A stretch of 32,086 nt of DNA from CBDTTW01 sp965363675 (GCA_965363675.1 CBDTTW010000013.1:1-32086), one strand, 5' to 3'. Numbered from the stretch's first letter, positions 24,199 through 31,992 are shown. The notes: generated by a model not told the origin, from the sequence alone. Numbers and translations are program-made.

Positions 24199-25169
24199 GC
24201 GGCATACTGCGCCGCGATGGCGGCCGCCTCGTCGCGGATGCGCGCCGCGAGCTCCGGCGGCTCCAGCACGCACGCCTGCGCCCCGAAGCGCAGCATCCAC
24301 GTCGAGAGGTACTGCAAGTTCTCGAAGTAGAACACGACCTCCACCTGTCCGGCGCGGCGCACTTCCTCCTCGATGTGCGCCGGGATGGTGCGGCGCGCCC
24401 AGGCATATACATTCTCCTGAAAGCGGATGCGCACCGCCTGCCGCACGTTCGTCGAGCCGGCTTCGCGCAGGTGCGCCGCCAGGTCGAAGCCGACGGGCGG
24501 CTTGAACGTCTCGTTCAGCGTCCGGAGCGAACGCAGGTGGTCCAGCCGGAAGCTGCGAATGTCCTTGCGGAGGTGGTCGAAGCCGATCAGGTTCCAGTGA
24601 TCGGTGTAATACACCAGCCCGAGCGGGTCGACGGTGCGCCGGGTGATCTCGTCGCGGCTGCGCACGTAGTACTCGATCAGGACGCTGCGCTGCCGCGCCA
24701 CGGCTTCGCTGAGCTCGTGCCAAAAACCGGTTTCCTCGGCCGATTGCAAGGCCACCATCCAGTACGGATCGACGACGGTGCGGGCCAGCAAGCGGTCGAT
24801 GTAGTCCACGACCTGCCGGGGCAGCACCGAGCGGATTTTCATCTCCACGAGGTCGGCATCCTTGCGCAGCGCTACGTCCGTTTGCAGTTTCATGAACTGC
24901 GCGCCCATGAGCAGCGTCGAGGCTTCGCGCGCTGAGAGCATGAGCGGCGGAAGCTGGTAGCCTTCCAGGATTTCATAGCCGCCGCCGTCCGCATACGTGA
25001 GCGGCACCCCCGACTCGCTGAGCGCGCGCAAATCGCGGAAGATGGTGCGCCGGCTGACCTCAAAATGCCTTGCCAGATCGCGCGAGGTCATGTTGGGCCG
25101 GTTCTGCAACAGCAGGATGAGCGCGAACAAGCGCTCGGTGCGGTTAAAGACGCGTTCCTTGTTGCTCAT
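24183..25169 (-). CDS. YafY-type HTH/WYL domain transcriptional regulator
   Basis: Predicted DNA-binding regulator of 328 residues. The N-terminal helix-turn-helix (about 12-60) reads MTSRDLARHFEVSRRTIFRD, the DeoR-like HTH_11 type that opens this family. A helical linker leads to the WYL domain (about 150-225), in which the name motif is altered: YYTDHWNLIGFDH (187-199) puts HWNLIGF where WYLVAF-type residues usually stand. A WCX-type C-terminal extension follows (RQAVRIRFQENVYAW onward). WYL domains bind nucleic acid or nucleotide ligands and often control DNA-damage or defence genes; the target is unknown. ATG 25169 is well placed. It lies 38 bases behind rsmG on the same strand and converges with mfd, overlapping by 16 bases. 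Confidence 0.88.
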   Translation of the reverse strand: MSNKERVFNRTERLFALILLLQNRPNMTSRDLARHFEVSRRTIFRDLRALSESGVPLTYADGGGYEILEGYQLPPLMLSAREASTLLMGAQFMKLQTDVALRKDADLVEMKIRSVLPRQVVDYIDRLLARTVVDPYWMVALQSAEETGFWHELSEAVARQRSVLIEYYVRSRDEITRRTVDPLGLVYYTDHWNLIGFDHLRKDIRSFRLDHLRSLRTLNETFKPPVGFDLAAHLREAGSTNVRQAVRIRFQENVYAWARRTIPAHIEEEVRRAGQVEVVFYFENLQYLSTWMLRFGAQACVLEPPELAARIRDEAAAIAAQYAAYTEA

Positions 25170-25207
25170 GGCGTAGCGGCGAAGTGGAAGAGTCCGGCGC
25201 GCTCATC

Positions 25208-25846
25208 TTACGGCGCCGCCGGGTATACCTCAAGCGCGTATTTCTGCTGCAACAGCGGCGTCGGCGCGATAGGATGCCGGTGCACCGTCACGTTGGCCGC
25301 GGCCCGAAGCGCGGCAATCTCGGCTACCAGGTTGCCTCCCTTGAGCGCTATAAGCCCCGGCCGCCAGGCATCCGGATCTGTCGCCTCTGCCGGGCGCGCT
25401 GCGCGTGCGTGCCACGCCCACAGCGCCGCCAGCGGAGCCGTGGCGCGCGAGACGGAATAGTCTGCCTTACCCGGCCACTGCTCGGCCCGCCCAGCCCATG
25501 CCTCCAGGTTGCCCAGCCCAAGCGTGCGCGCCATTGCCCGGATGGCCTGCACTTTTTTCTCTACGGCGTCCACAGCCACTACCTGCACGTCCGGCTGCAC
25601 GATGGCGAGCGGAATCGACGGCAAACCCCCGCCTGCGCCCCAGTCCACTACGGTGGATCCGGGAGCAAACCGGCGCGCATGCAGGGCGAGCGTGTGGCGG
25701 ATATGCTGCTCCCAGAGCCCGCCGATTGTTTCACGTGAAACAAGGTTGACCTTGCGATTATAGAAGGCCAGCAGCTCGCCGTAGGCGCGCAGCCGTTCCA
25801 GCGCCACGGGGCCAAGGCCGTCGCGGAGGACGCCGGTGTCAATCAT
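25208..25846 (-). CDS. rsmG: 16S rRNA (guanine527-N7)-methyltransferase RsmG (GidB)
   Basis: SAM-dependent methyltransferase that makes m7G527 in 16S rRNA. The Rossmann motif I is TVVDWGAGGGLPSIPLA (65-81), with AVDAVEKKVQ (91-100) as the acidic loop and the RATAPLAAL region typical of GidB. Length 212 is normal. Codons for LVSRETI carry a perfect parS sequence, a placement known for this gene in other bacteria. The ATG at 25846 overlaps the mnmG stop by 8 bases, so the two are translationally coupled, the widespread gidA-gidB order. Confidence 0.96.
   Translation of the reverse strand: MIDTGVLRDGLGPVALERLRAYGELLAFYNRKVNLVSRETIGGLWEQHIRHTLALHARRFAPGSTVVDWGAGGGLPSIPLAIVQPDVQVVAVDAVEKKVQAIRAMARTLGLGNLEAWAGRAEQWPGKADYSVSRATAPLAALWAWHARAARPAEATDPDAWRPGLIALKGGNLVAEIAALRAAANVTVHRHPIAPTPLLQQKYALEVYPAAP
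25727..25742. other. parS ParB-binding site (perfect palindrome)
   Basis: TGTTTCACGTGAAACA is a perfect 16-base palindrome identical to the bacterial parS consensus. It lies inside rsmG, where its codons give the VSRET segment. ParB (Spo0J) would bind here and spread, recruiting ParA and SMC to the origin region. parA and parB are not in the window. Confidence 0.92.
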
Positions 25847-27752
25847 GAGTTTCCGCAGAAGCAGTGCGGCCGAGCGGCGCGCCCTTCTTGAAGAGCACCA
25901 TCAGCACCGAAATATCCGCCGGGCTCACGCCGCTGATTCGCGAGGCCTGCCCGAGCGTAGCCGGTCGGATGCGCGCCAGCTTTTCACGCGCTTCCAGGGT
26001 GATGTTGCGCAACGCGTGGTAATCGATGCCCGCAGGAATGCGCCACTGTTCCAGCCCTTCCAGCCGCGCCGCCGCTTCTTTTTCCTTCTGCACGTATCCG
26101 GCGTACTTGATGTGGATGTCCGCCAGCATCTCCACCGGCTCCAGCCCGGCAATGGGCCGCAGCACATGGGCGCGCAACCCGGCCGCATCGACCAGATCGC
26201 CCAGTACGACCTGCGGCCGCTGGGCAAGGCGGGCCAGGCGCTCGGGCTGCGCAATCGGGGTCGTCCCGACACGCTCCAGATAGCCGTTCACAGCGTCGGG
26301 ACGCGCCGCCGTCTGCTCGACGGCCTCCAGCGTGGCGGCAAGGGCGGCCTGCTTGCGCGCCAGCCGCTCGCGGCGCGCGGCCGTAATGAGCCCGAGGGCA
26401 TCGGCGCGGCTTGTCAGGCGGAAGTCGGCGTTGTCTTGCCGGAGCATCATGCGGTGCTCGGCGCGGGAGGTAAACATCCGGTAGGGCTCGTCGGTCCCCT
26501 TCGCCACCAGGTCGTCGATGAGCACGCCGAGGTACGCTTCGGCGCGGCTCCACACGATGCCCTCCTGCCCCGCCGCGCGCCGCGCCGCATTGAGCCCCGC
26601 CGTCAGCCCTTGGGCCGCCGCTTCCTCGTATCCCGTGGTGCCGTTGATCTGGCCCGCGAAGAACAGCCCCGCGATGCGCTTTGTCTCTAGGGTATACTGA
26701 AGCTGGTGCGGCGGGAAGTAGTCGTACTCGATGGCATAGCCCGGCCGCAGCACATGCGCGCGCTCCAGGCCCGGCGCGAGCCGGAGCGCCGCCGTCTGCA
26801 CCTCCTCGGGCAGCGAAGTCGAAAAGCCGTTGACGTATACCTCGTACGTGTCGCGCCCTTCAGGCTCCAGGAACAACTGGTGACGCTCCTTGTCGGCGAA
26901 ACGGTCTATTTTGTCTTCTATCGACGGGCAGTAGCGCGGTCCGCGCCCCTGGATGCGCCCGGCGAACATAGGGCTGCGGTCGAAGCCGGTGCGCAGCAGG
27001 GCGTGCGCCTCGGGGCTGGTATAGGTCAGCCAGCAACTGCGCGGGTCGTCCGTGAGCGCATCCGTCAGAAAGGAGAACGGCAGCGGAGCCGCCTCGCCCG
27101 GCTGCTCCTCGCAGCGCGCGTAGTCGATGGTGCGTCCGTCGAGGCGCGGCGGGGTGCCCGTCTTGAGCCGGCCGCTCTCGAAGCCGAGCTGTTGGAGGCA
27201 TGCCGTAAGGCCGTGCGAAGCCGGGTCGCCCATGCGCCCACCCCCCAGGCGCGCCTCGCCGACGTGGATGACGCCGTTCATGAACGTGCCGCTCGTCAGA
27301 ACGACCGCCCCGGCGCGAAACGTGCGCCCGAGCTGCGTTCGGACGCCGACGACGCGCCCCTGCGCCGCCAAGACCTCGGAGACGGTGTCCGCGCGCAAGC
27401 GCACGTGGGGCTGTTCCTCCAGCAGGCCGCGCACGGCGGCGGCGTAGGCCATGCGGTCGGTCTGGGCGCGGCTGCTCCAGACGGCTGGCCCCTTGCTGCG
27501 GTTGAGCACGCGAAACTGGATGCCCGTCCGGTCCGCGGCCAGCCCCATGAGCCCCCCCAGGGCGTCGATTTCGCGCACGAGCTGGGCCTTGCCGATGCCG
27601 CCGATGGCCGGGTTGCACGACATCTGCCCGATAGAGGCCAGGTTCATCGTCAGCAGCAGGGTGCGCGCGCCCACGCGCGCGGCGGCGGCGGCGGCTTCGG
27701 CGCCGGCATGGCCGCCCCCCACCACGATCACATCATACCGGTCGTCGTCCAT
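25839..27752 (-). CDS. mnmG: tRNA uridine-5-carboxymethylaminomethyl modification protein MnmG (GidA)
   Basis: FAD- and NADH-dependent enzyme that with MnmE forms the cmnm5 or nm5 group on U34 of tRNAs reading NNA/NNG codons. The FAD dinucleotide fold starts at once: DVIVVGGGHAGAEA with GGGHAG at 12-17. The conserved cysteine lies in QMSCNPAIGGIGKAQL (Cys46). Further landmarks are LNRSKGPAVWSSRAQTDR, the GQINGTTGYEEAAAQGL segment and the C-terminal helical domain ending near GVSPADISVLMVLFKKG. Length 637 is normal, and ATG 27752 gives the standard N-terminus. It follows its functional partner mnmE by 9 bases and overlaps rsmG by 8. Confidence 0.97.
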   Translation of the reverse strand: MDDDRYDVIVVGGGHAGAEAAAAAARVGARTLLLTMNLASIGQMSCNPAIGGIGKAQLVREIDALGGLMGLAADRTGIQFRVLNRSKGPAVWSSRAQTDRMAYAAAVRGLLEEQPHVRLRADTVSEVLAAQGRVVGVRTQLGRTFRAGAVVLTSGTFMNGVIHVGEARLGGGRMGDPASHGLTACLQQLGFESGRLKTGTPPRLDGRTIDYARCEEQPGEAAPLPFSFLTDALTDDPRSCWLTYTSPEAHALLRTGFDRSPMFAGRIQGRGPRYCPSIEDKIDRFADKERHQLFLEPEGRDTYEVYVNGFSTSLPEEVQTAALRLAPGLERAHVLRPGYAIEYDYFPPHQLQYTLETKRIAGLFFAGQINGTTGYEEAAAQGLTAGLNAARRAAGQEGIVWSRAEAYLGVLIDDLVAKGTDEPYRMFTSRAEHRMMLRQDNADFRLTSRADALGLITAARRERLARKQAALAATLEAVEQTAARPDAVNGYLERVGTTPIAQPERLARLAQRPQVVLGDLVDAAGLRAHVLRPIAGLEPVEMLADIHIKYAGYVQKEKEAAARLEGLEQWRIPAGIDYHALRNITLEAREKLARIRPATLGQASRISGVSPADISVLMVLFKKGAPLGRTASAETHD

Positions 27753-27761
27753 GCGTTCGCC

Positions 27762-29138
27762 TCATTTACCAATGCAGAAGCGCGAAAAAATCTGCCCGAG
27801 CACGTCTTCCGTCGTCACCTCGCCCGTGATGGCGCCCAAGGCATGCAGCCCTTCGCGCAGGTGCAGGGCCGTCACCTCGCCGCCGGCCCCGGCCTCGACG
27901 CTCGCCAGCGCCTCGGCGGCGGCGCGCCGCGCCTCGACCAGCAAATGGTAATGCCGCTCGTTGACGACCGTATGCGCGGCGTCCATGCCGCCGAGGTTTG
28001 CGCCTGCTGCGGCCTGAACCGCCTCCAGAAGCGGCGCAAGCAGGCGGGGCTCGGCAAGGGCCGCGTGGGCGCTGATCCGGAGGGCGCCGGCTGCGTCGGC
28101 CGCCGGGGCCAGGTCGGCCTTGTTGCCGACCAGCAGCAGCGCCGGTCCGCCCTCTTCGGCCTCCCACGCCGCCAGCCGCCCGCTCTCCTCGGGCGTCAGC
28201 CCCTCCGAAGCGTCGAACACGTATAGCAGCACATCGGCCGACTGCGCGGCGGCCAGCGCTCGTTGCACCCCTTCGCGCTCGATAGGGTCCACGGTTTCGC
28301 GCAGGCCCGCCGTGTCGGCGAAAAGATAGCGCATCCCGGCGATCTCCACCTCGGCTTCTACGGTGTCGCGGGTGGCCCCCGGCGTCGGGCTTACGATGGC
28401 GCGCGGACGCCCTACGAGCGCGTTCAGGAGCGTGGATTTGCCTACATTGGGGCGCCCGGCGATGGCTACGTGCACGCCGTCGCGGACGCGGCGCCCCGTG
28501 CGCCACGACCCGAGCAGCGCCTCCAGCACGCCGCCCGCCTCGCGGAGCAGCCCGGCAAGGTGGGCGCGGTCCAGGAAGCCGGCGTCCTCCTCGGCAAAGT
28601 CGAGTTCGAGTTCTACGAGCGCGCAGGCGTCCAGCAGGGCGCGGCGCAGCGACTGCAAGCGGTCGGAGTAGCGCCCCTGCAAATGCGCCATTGAGACGCG
28701 GTGCGCCGCCGCCGAGGAAGCGTGGATGAGGTCTGCGACGGCTTCGGCCTGGGCCAGGTCCAGCTTGCCGTTCAGAAAGGCCCGCCGCGTGAACTCGCCC
28801 GGCTCGGCGGGGCGCGCGCCCTCGGCCAGCAGGCGCGCCAGCACGGCGCGCGAAGCCGCCTCGCCGCCGTGGCAGGTCACCTCGACGACCTCCTCGCCTG
28901 TCGCCGAGTGCGGCGCGCGAAACACGGCTACGACCACCTGATCCAGCGCGGCGCCCGCCGCGTCCACCACATAGTCGGCGCGGAGCGTGTGGGAAGGCAT
29001 GGCCCCGAGGGCGGGGCGCCGCAGGCAGCGCTGCGCCACCGCCGCCGCCTCGGGGCCGGAGAGGCGCACGACGGCAAGCGCCGCCGCCCCCCGGGCCGTC
29101 GCAATGGCCGCGATGGTATCCGGCGCCGCGCGCGTCAC
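27762..29138 (-). CDS. mnmE: tRNA modification GTPase MnmE (TrmE)
   Basis: GTPase partner of MnmG in U34 modification of tRNA; also binds 5-formyl-THF as one-carbon donor. The N-terminal folate-binding domain (1-120) starts DTIAAIATARGAAALAVVRL. A helical domain is split around the G domain, with G1 GRPNVGKST (228-236), the switch GATRDT, G3 DTAGLR (275-280) and G4 NKAD. It ends in the family's FCIGK, whose Cys-Ile-Gly-Lys tail is characteristic. Length 458 is normal. The start is GTG at 29138, since no ATG gives the complete first strand. It lies 10 bases behind yidC and 9 bases ahead of mnmG. Confidence 0.97.
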   Translation of the reverse strand: MTRAAPDTIAAIATARGAAALAVVRLSGPEAAAVAQRCLRRPALGAMPSHTLRADYVVDAAGAALDQVVVAVFRAPHSATGEEVVEVTCHGGEAASRAVLARLLAEGARPAEPGEFTRRAFLNGKLDLAQAEAVADLIHASSAAAHRVSMAHLQGRYSDRLQSLRRALLDACALVELELDFAEEDAGFLDRAHLAGLLREAGGVLEALLGSWRTGRRVRDGVHVAIAGRPNVGKSTLLNALVGRPRAIVSPTPGATRDTVEAEVEIAGMRYLFADTAGLRETVDPIEREGVQRALAAAQSADVLLYVFDASEGLTPEESGRLAAWEAEEGGPALLLVGNKADLAPAADAAGALRISAHAALAEPRLLAPLLEAVQAAAGANLGGMDAAHTVVNERHYHLLVEARRAAAEALASVEAGAGGEVTALHLREGLHALGAITGEVTTEDVLGQIFSRFCIGK

Positions 29139-29148
29139 AGTCCGCCGG

Positions 29149-30939
29149 TCACCGCTGCCGTCCGGCCTTGCGCTCCTGCGCCGCCTTGGTCGAAGGCGAA
29201 CGCACGGGCCGCACCGGGGCCGGGTCGGCTTCCGCCGGCGCCGCCGTCTTGGCCTTGCGGTCGATGAGTTTCTGCTGCGCCACCGAGAGGATGTTGAACA
29301 CCAGGTAGTACAGGCTCAGCCCCGACGAGAGCCGGTTGAACAGCATGAAGATCATCACCGGGAACGTGTACGTCATGATCTTTGCCTGCGGGTTGGCCGA
29401 AGGCTGCGCCTGCATCCGCATCTGGATGATCATGGAAAGGCCCATGAAGAGCGTAAAGCCCGCCACAAAGTCGCCGTAGAACGGAATCTTGAAGGGCAGA
29501 TGCAGAATCGCATCCGGCGCCGAAAGGTCGTTGGCCCATAGGAAGCTCGCCTGCCGCAGCTCCAGCGACTGCGGGAAGAACTGGTACAGCGCGATCAGCA
29601 CCGGCCACTGCGCCAGCATCGGCAGGCAGCCGCCGAGCGGGTTGATGTTGCCCTCCTTGTAGAGCTTGACGACCGCCTCCTGCTGCTTCTGCGGGTTGTC
29701 GGCGTATTTCTCCTTGATGGCCTCCATCTTGGGCTGCAAGTCGCGCATGCGCGCCATGCTCGTGTACGACGAGCGCGTGAGCGGCCAGAGCACCAGCTTG
29801 ATGAGGATCGAGAACACGATGATGACGAGCCCGTAGTTGGGCAGCACCTTCCCGAGGAACGTGAACACCGGGATGAACACGAACTTCGCCAGCGGACGGG
29901 TAATCCACTCGAAGAAGTCGTACCCGTAGTCCACCATGTCGTACAGCCCGACGCCGTAGTCGGTGATGCGGAAATACTCCAGAGGGCCGATGTAGAAGGT
30001 GTACGCATGCCCCTTGGCGTCGGCGGGCGGCATCAGCACACGCGCGGCGAAGTCCTTCCAGAGGCTGCCGCCTTCTACATCGCCGGTTTTTTCGCCCTCC
30101 AGCTCGGCCCCGCGTGTGGCCGTCTGCGGCATGACGACCGCCGTGAAGTACTTGTTCTTGACCGAGACCCACGTCACTTCGCCCGAGAGGCGTTGCACGT
30201 CGTCGGCGTTCTTGTTCAGGTCGATGTACTCCACCGAGCCGCCGCTGCGGGCGTAGGCCCCGGCGTGGCGCGCCTCGTCTTCCAGGTTGTCTTCGGTGTA
30301 GGGGATGCCGCCGTACCAGACCAGCTCGTAGCCGCCCGACGTGGAGAACGCGCCGCCGGGGGCCGTCACGTTCAGATCGACCTCGTAGGTTTCCGGCTTG
30401 AAGGTATACGTCTGCCGGAGCACCCCCCCGCCGACGCGCGCCTCGAACGCGAGCTGCGCGCCCTGTGCGCCCACTGTGATCACCGAGTCCGGCGACGACG
30501 CCTCGAAGACGAGCGCGCGGCTGTCGATGACGTGGTTGTTGGCCGTCGTGAAGACGAGTCCCATCGCCCCGGCGTTCTCCTTGGAAACGAGCTGCACCGG
30601 CGTCTTTTGATCGAACTTGTTGTATTTCTTTAGCTTGAAATCAACGAGCGTCGCCCCGCGCGTGGAGAAGCGCGCCGTGTACAGGTCGTTCTCGACGGTG
30701 ATGGTGCGGCCCGGAGCGGCCGAGAGGGCGGCGAGCGCCGAGTCGCCGGAGGGCGTTTCGAGCACGTCGGTAAGGCTGCGCGGCGACGCAGCGGCCGTAT
30801 CGAGCGCCTCGACCTGCACCGTATCGACGCGCGGATCGTCGGGCTGCGGCACGGTTTGCGGGGGCGGGGCCACGAACGTGAACCACACGAACAGGATGAG
30901 CGCCACCAGGACGGTCGCGATGACGACGTTGCGTTCCAA
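29149..30939 (-). CDS. yidC: Membrane protein insertase YidC
   Basis: Inserts and folds inner-membrane proteins, alone or with SecYEG. This is the long Gram-negative form of 596 residues: an N-terminal TM anchor (about 5-24, MERNVVIATVLVALILFVWF), a large periplasmic beta-supersandwich domain (about 60-330), then the conserved five-TM core with KFVFIPVFTFLGKVLPNYGL, SSYTSMARMRDLQPKMEAIK, and the NPLGGCLPMLAQWPVLIALY and GLSLYYLVFNIL segments. The C-terminus is basic (APVRPVRSPSTKAAQERK), suited to ribosome contact. The start is TTG at 30939, giving the usual M-x-R-N opening. It sits 33 bases after rnpA, too little room for the yidD gene often found there. Confidence 0.97.
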   Translation of the reverse strand: MERNVVIATVLVALILFVWFTFVAPPPQTVPQPDDPRVDTVQVEALDTAAASPRSLTDVLETPSGDSALAALSAAPGRTITVENDLYTARFSTRGATLVDFKLKKYNKFDQKTPVQLVSKENAGAMGLVFTTANNHVIDSRALVFEASSPDSVITVGAQGAQLAFEARVGGGVLRQTYTFKPETYEVDLNVTAPGGAFSTSGGYELVWYGGIPYTEDNLEDEARHAGAYARSGGSVEYIDLNKNADDVQRLSGEVTWVSVKNKYFTAVVMPQTATRGAELEGEKTGDVEGGSLWKDFAARVLMPPADAKGHAYTFYIGPLEYFRITDYGVGLYDMVDYGYDFFEWITRPLAKFVFIPVFTFLGKVLPNYGLVIIVFSILIKLVLWPLTRSSYTSMARMRDLQPKMEAIKEKYADNPQKQQEAVVKLYKEGNINPLGGCLPMLAQWPVLIALYQFFPQSLELRQASFLWANDLSAPDAILHLPFKIPFYGDFVAGFTLFMGLSMIIQMRMQAQPSANPQAKIMTYTFPVMIFMLFNRLSSGLSLYYLVFNILSVAQQKLIDRKAKTAAPAEADPAPVRPVRSPSTKAAQERKAGRQR

Positions 30940-30972
30940 AGCTGATCTCGCGTTATAAGGGCAAAAGCGCCG

Positions 30973-31434
30973 CTAGCGTCCGCCGGCGGCGCTTGGGGCA
31001 GGATGCGCCGCCGGAGCGCGGGCCATGCGGCCGAGAGCGGCCGGCAAGTCTATCGGCGCCAGGCGGGCGGCGTCCTCCGGGCGGCCACGGTAGAGCGCCA
31101 TGACGGCCACGGGCCGCACGTCGGCATGAAAAAGGTCTACCAGCACATGTTGATGCATCCGGTAGACCTCTCGCAAAATACGTTTGATACGGTTGCGGTC
31201 CACGGCGCGGCGTGCGGCGCGCCCGGCGCTGAAGCCGATCTGCACGCGCGCGGCCGCCGGAAGCTCGCCGGCTTCGAGGCGCCGGTAGACGAGGCGCACC
31301 GACCCGGCGGCCACCGAGGCGACACCCGGGCGCTCGCGGCCGAACAGGCTGCGGATCAGACGGCGCTTCTTGAGGCGGCTGGCGCGCCCAAACCGAAAGC
31401 GCGGCGGCGCGGGCCTGCCGGCGGCCGTAGTCAT
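30973..31434 (-). CDS. rnpA: Ribonuclease P protein component
   Basis: Protein subunit of RNase P that helps the catalytic RNA bind pre-tRNA 5' leaders. The family signature is visible as RAVDRNRIKRILREVYR (76-92), with the RNR motif at 80-82, and the N-terminal pattern FGRASRLKKRRLIRSLF. At 153 residues it is longer than the usual 110-125 because of an Ala/Pro-rich C-terminal tail (about 120-153, ending PAAHPAPSAAGGR) and a short N-terminal extension. ATG 31434 lies 5 bases after the rpmH stop, so the two are co-transcribed. The RNase P RNA gene is not in the window. Confidence 0.94.
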   Translation of the reverse strand: MTTAAGRPAPPRFRFGRASRLKKRRLIRSLFGRERPGVASVAAGSVRLVYRRLEAGELPAAARVQIGFSAGRAARRAVDRNRIKRILREVYRMHQHVLVDLFHADVRPVAVMALYRGRPEDAARLAPIDLPAALGRMARAPAAHPAPSAAGGR

Positions 31435-31439
31435 CGGCG

Positions 31440-31595
31440 TTACTTGCCGGGACGCGTGTCCGACACCGAAAGGTTCTTGCGGCCTTTGGCGCGGCGGCGC
31501 GCGAGCACCTTACGGCCGTTCTTGGAGGCCATGCGGGCGCGGAAACCGTGCGTGTTGGCGCGCTTGCGGCGGCTGGGCTGGTACGTGCGTTTCAT
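31440..31595 (-). CDS. rpmH: 50S ribosomal protein L34
   Basis: Small basic large-subunit protein, 51 residues. It opens with the near-invariant MKRTYQPSRRKRANTHGFRA and continues RMASKNGRKVLARRRAKGR. The C-terminus NLSVSDTRPGK is a few residues longer than the 44-47 of many homologues. ATG 31595 is preceded by AAGGA. It heads the rpmH-rnpA-yidC-mnmE-mnmG-rsmG run and is divergent from the tRNA genes. In many bacteria dnaA is the divergent neighbour of rpmH; here it is not. Confidence 0.97.
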   Translation of the reverse strand: MKRTYQPSRRKRANTHGFRARMASKNGRKVLARRRAKGRKNLSVSDTRPGK

Positions 31596-31705
31596 GATCC
31601 TTCGGAGAGTACAAACGGATGAACGGCGGCCGCAGGCGGGCGAAGCCGGCGGCTATCCGCAGCAGTCTACCCCCGGCGCGCCGATAAAGTTGCGCAAAGG
31701 TCCGT

Positions 31706-31733
31706 AAGATACATAATTGCCCGCCCACCGCAA
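31706..31733 (-). promoter_or_regulatory. Putative rpmH operon promoter
   Basis: On the minus strand TTGCGG (31728-31733) and TATCTT (31706-31711) are separated by 16 bases, 110 bases upstream of the rpmH ATG. The -10 part sits in GTATCTTACG, sharing GTATCTT with the elements ahead of gyrB and recF. It would start transcription of the ribosome/membrane/tRNA-modification gene run. Confidence 0.45.
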
Positions 31734-31742
31734 CGCGAGCGC

Positions 31743-31771
31743 TTGACATTCATGCAAACCGGACGTAGAAT
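31743..31771 (+). promoter_or_regulatory. Sigma-70-type promoter of the tRNA pair
   Basis: A perfect -35 TTGACA (31743-31748) is followed after exactly 17 bases by TAGAAT (31766-31771), one mismatch from TATAAT. The predicted transcript would start within a few bases of the tRNA-Gly 5' end at 31782. This is the strongest promoter in the window, as expected for stable RNA. Confidence 0.8.
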
Positions 31772-31781
31772 AGCGGTTCAT

Positions 31782-31854
31782 GCGGGAATAGCTCAGTTGG
31801 TAGAGCATCAGCTTCCCAAGCTGAGGGTCGCGGGTTCGAATCCCGTTTCCCGCT
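31782..31854 (+). tRNA. tRNA-Gly (anticodon CCC)
   Basis: The sequence folds into a full cloverleaf of 73 bases. The acceptor stem GCGGGAA pairs with TTCCCGC, the D arm is GCTCAGTTGGTAGAGC, and the anticodon stem TCAGC/GCTGA encloses loop TTCCCAA with CCC at positions 34-36. The T arm is GCGGG/CCCGT around TTCGAAT, and the discriminator is T. The 3' CCA is not encoded (CCG follows), so it must be added by CCA-adding enzyme. It reads GGG glycine codons. Confidence 0.97.
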
Positions 31855-31917
31855 CCGGGAGAGGTTCGCAGCGCATGCGGATCTCTCCTCGTGCATCCTG
31901 GCGGCCCCATCCCCCAC

Positions 31918-31992
31918 GGGCGGTTAGCTCAGCCGGTTCAGAGCGCCTGCCTTACAAGCAGGAGGTCGGGGGTTCGAACCCCTCACCGCCCA
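31918..31992 (+). tRNA. tRNA-Val (anticodon TAC)
   Basis: A complete cloverleaf of 75 bases: acceptor GGGCGGT with ACCGCCC, anticodon stem CCTGC/GCAGG with loop CTTACAA and anticodon TAC, T arm GGGGG/CCCTC around TTCGAAC (with one wobble or mismatch), and discriminator A. CCA is not encoded (CCC follows). It lies 63 bases after tRNA-Gly and is probably on the same transcript. Confidence 0.97.

Noticed and set aside
20689..24723. Very long minus-strand open frame (1344 codons) opposite mfd
   Set aside because: It is the antisense shadow of mfd in GC-rich DNA: no family motif, and it ends within the WYL gene region in another frame.
19231..27407. Further CACGTG cores (19231-19236 in recF, 27402-27407 in mnmG) as extra parS sites
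   Set aside because: The five flanking bases on each side do not match TGTTN/AAACA, so they are chance occurrences.
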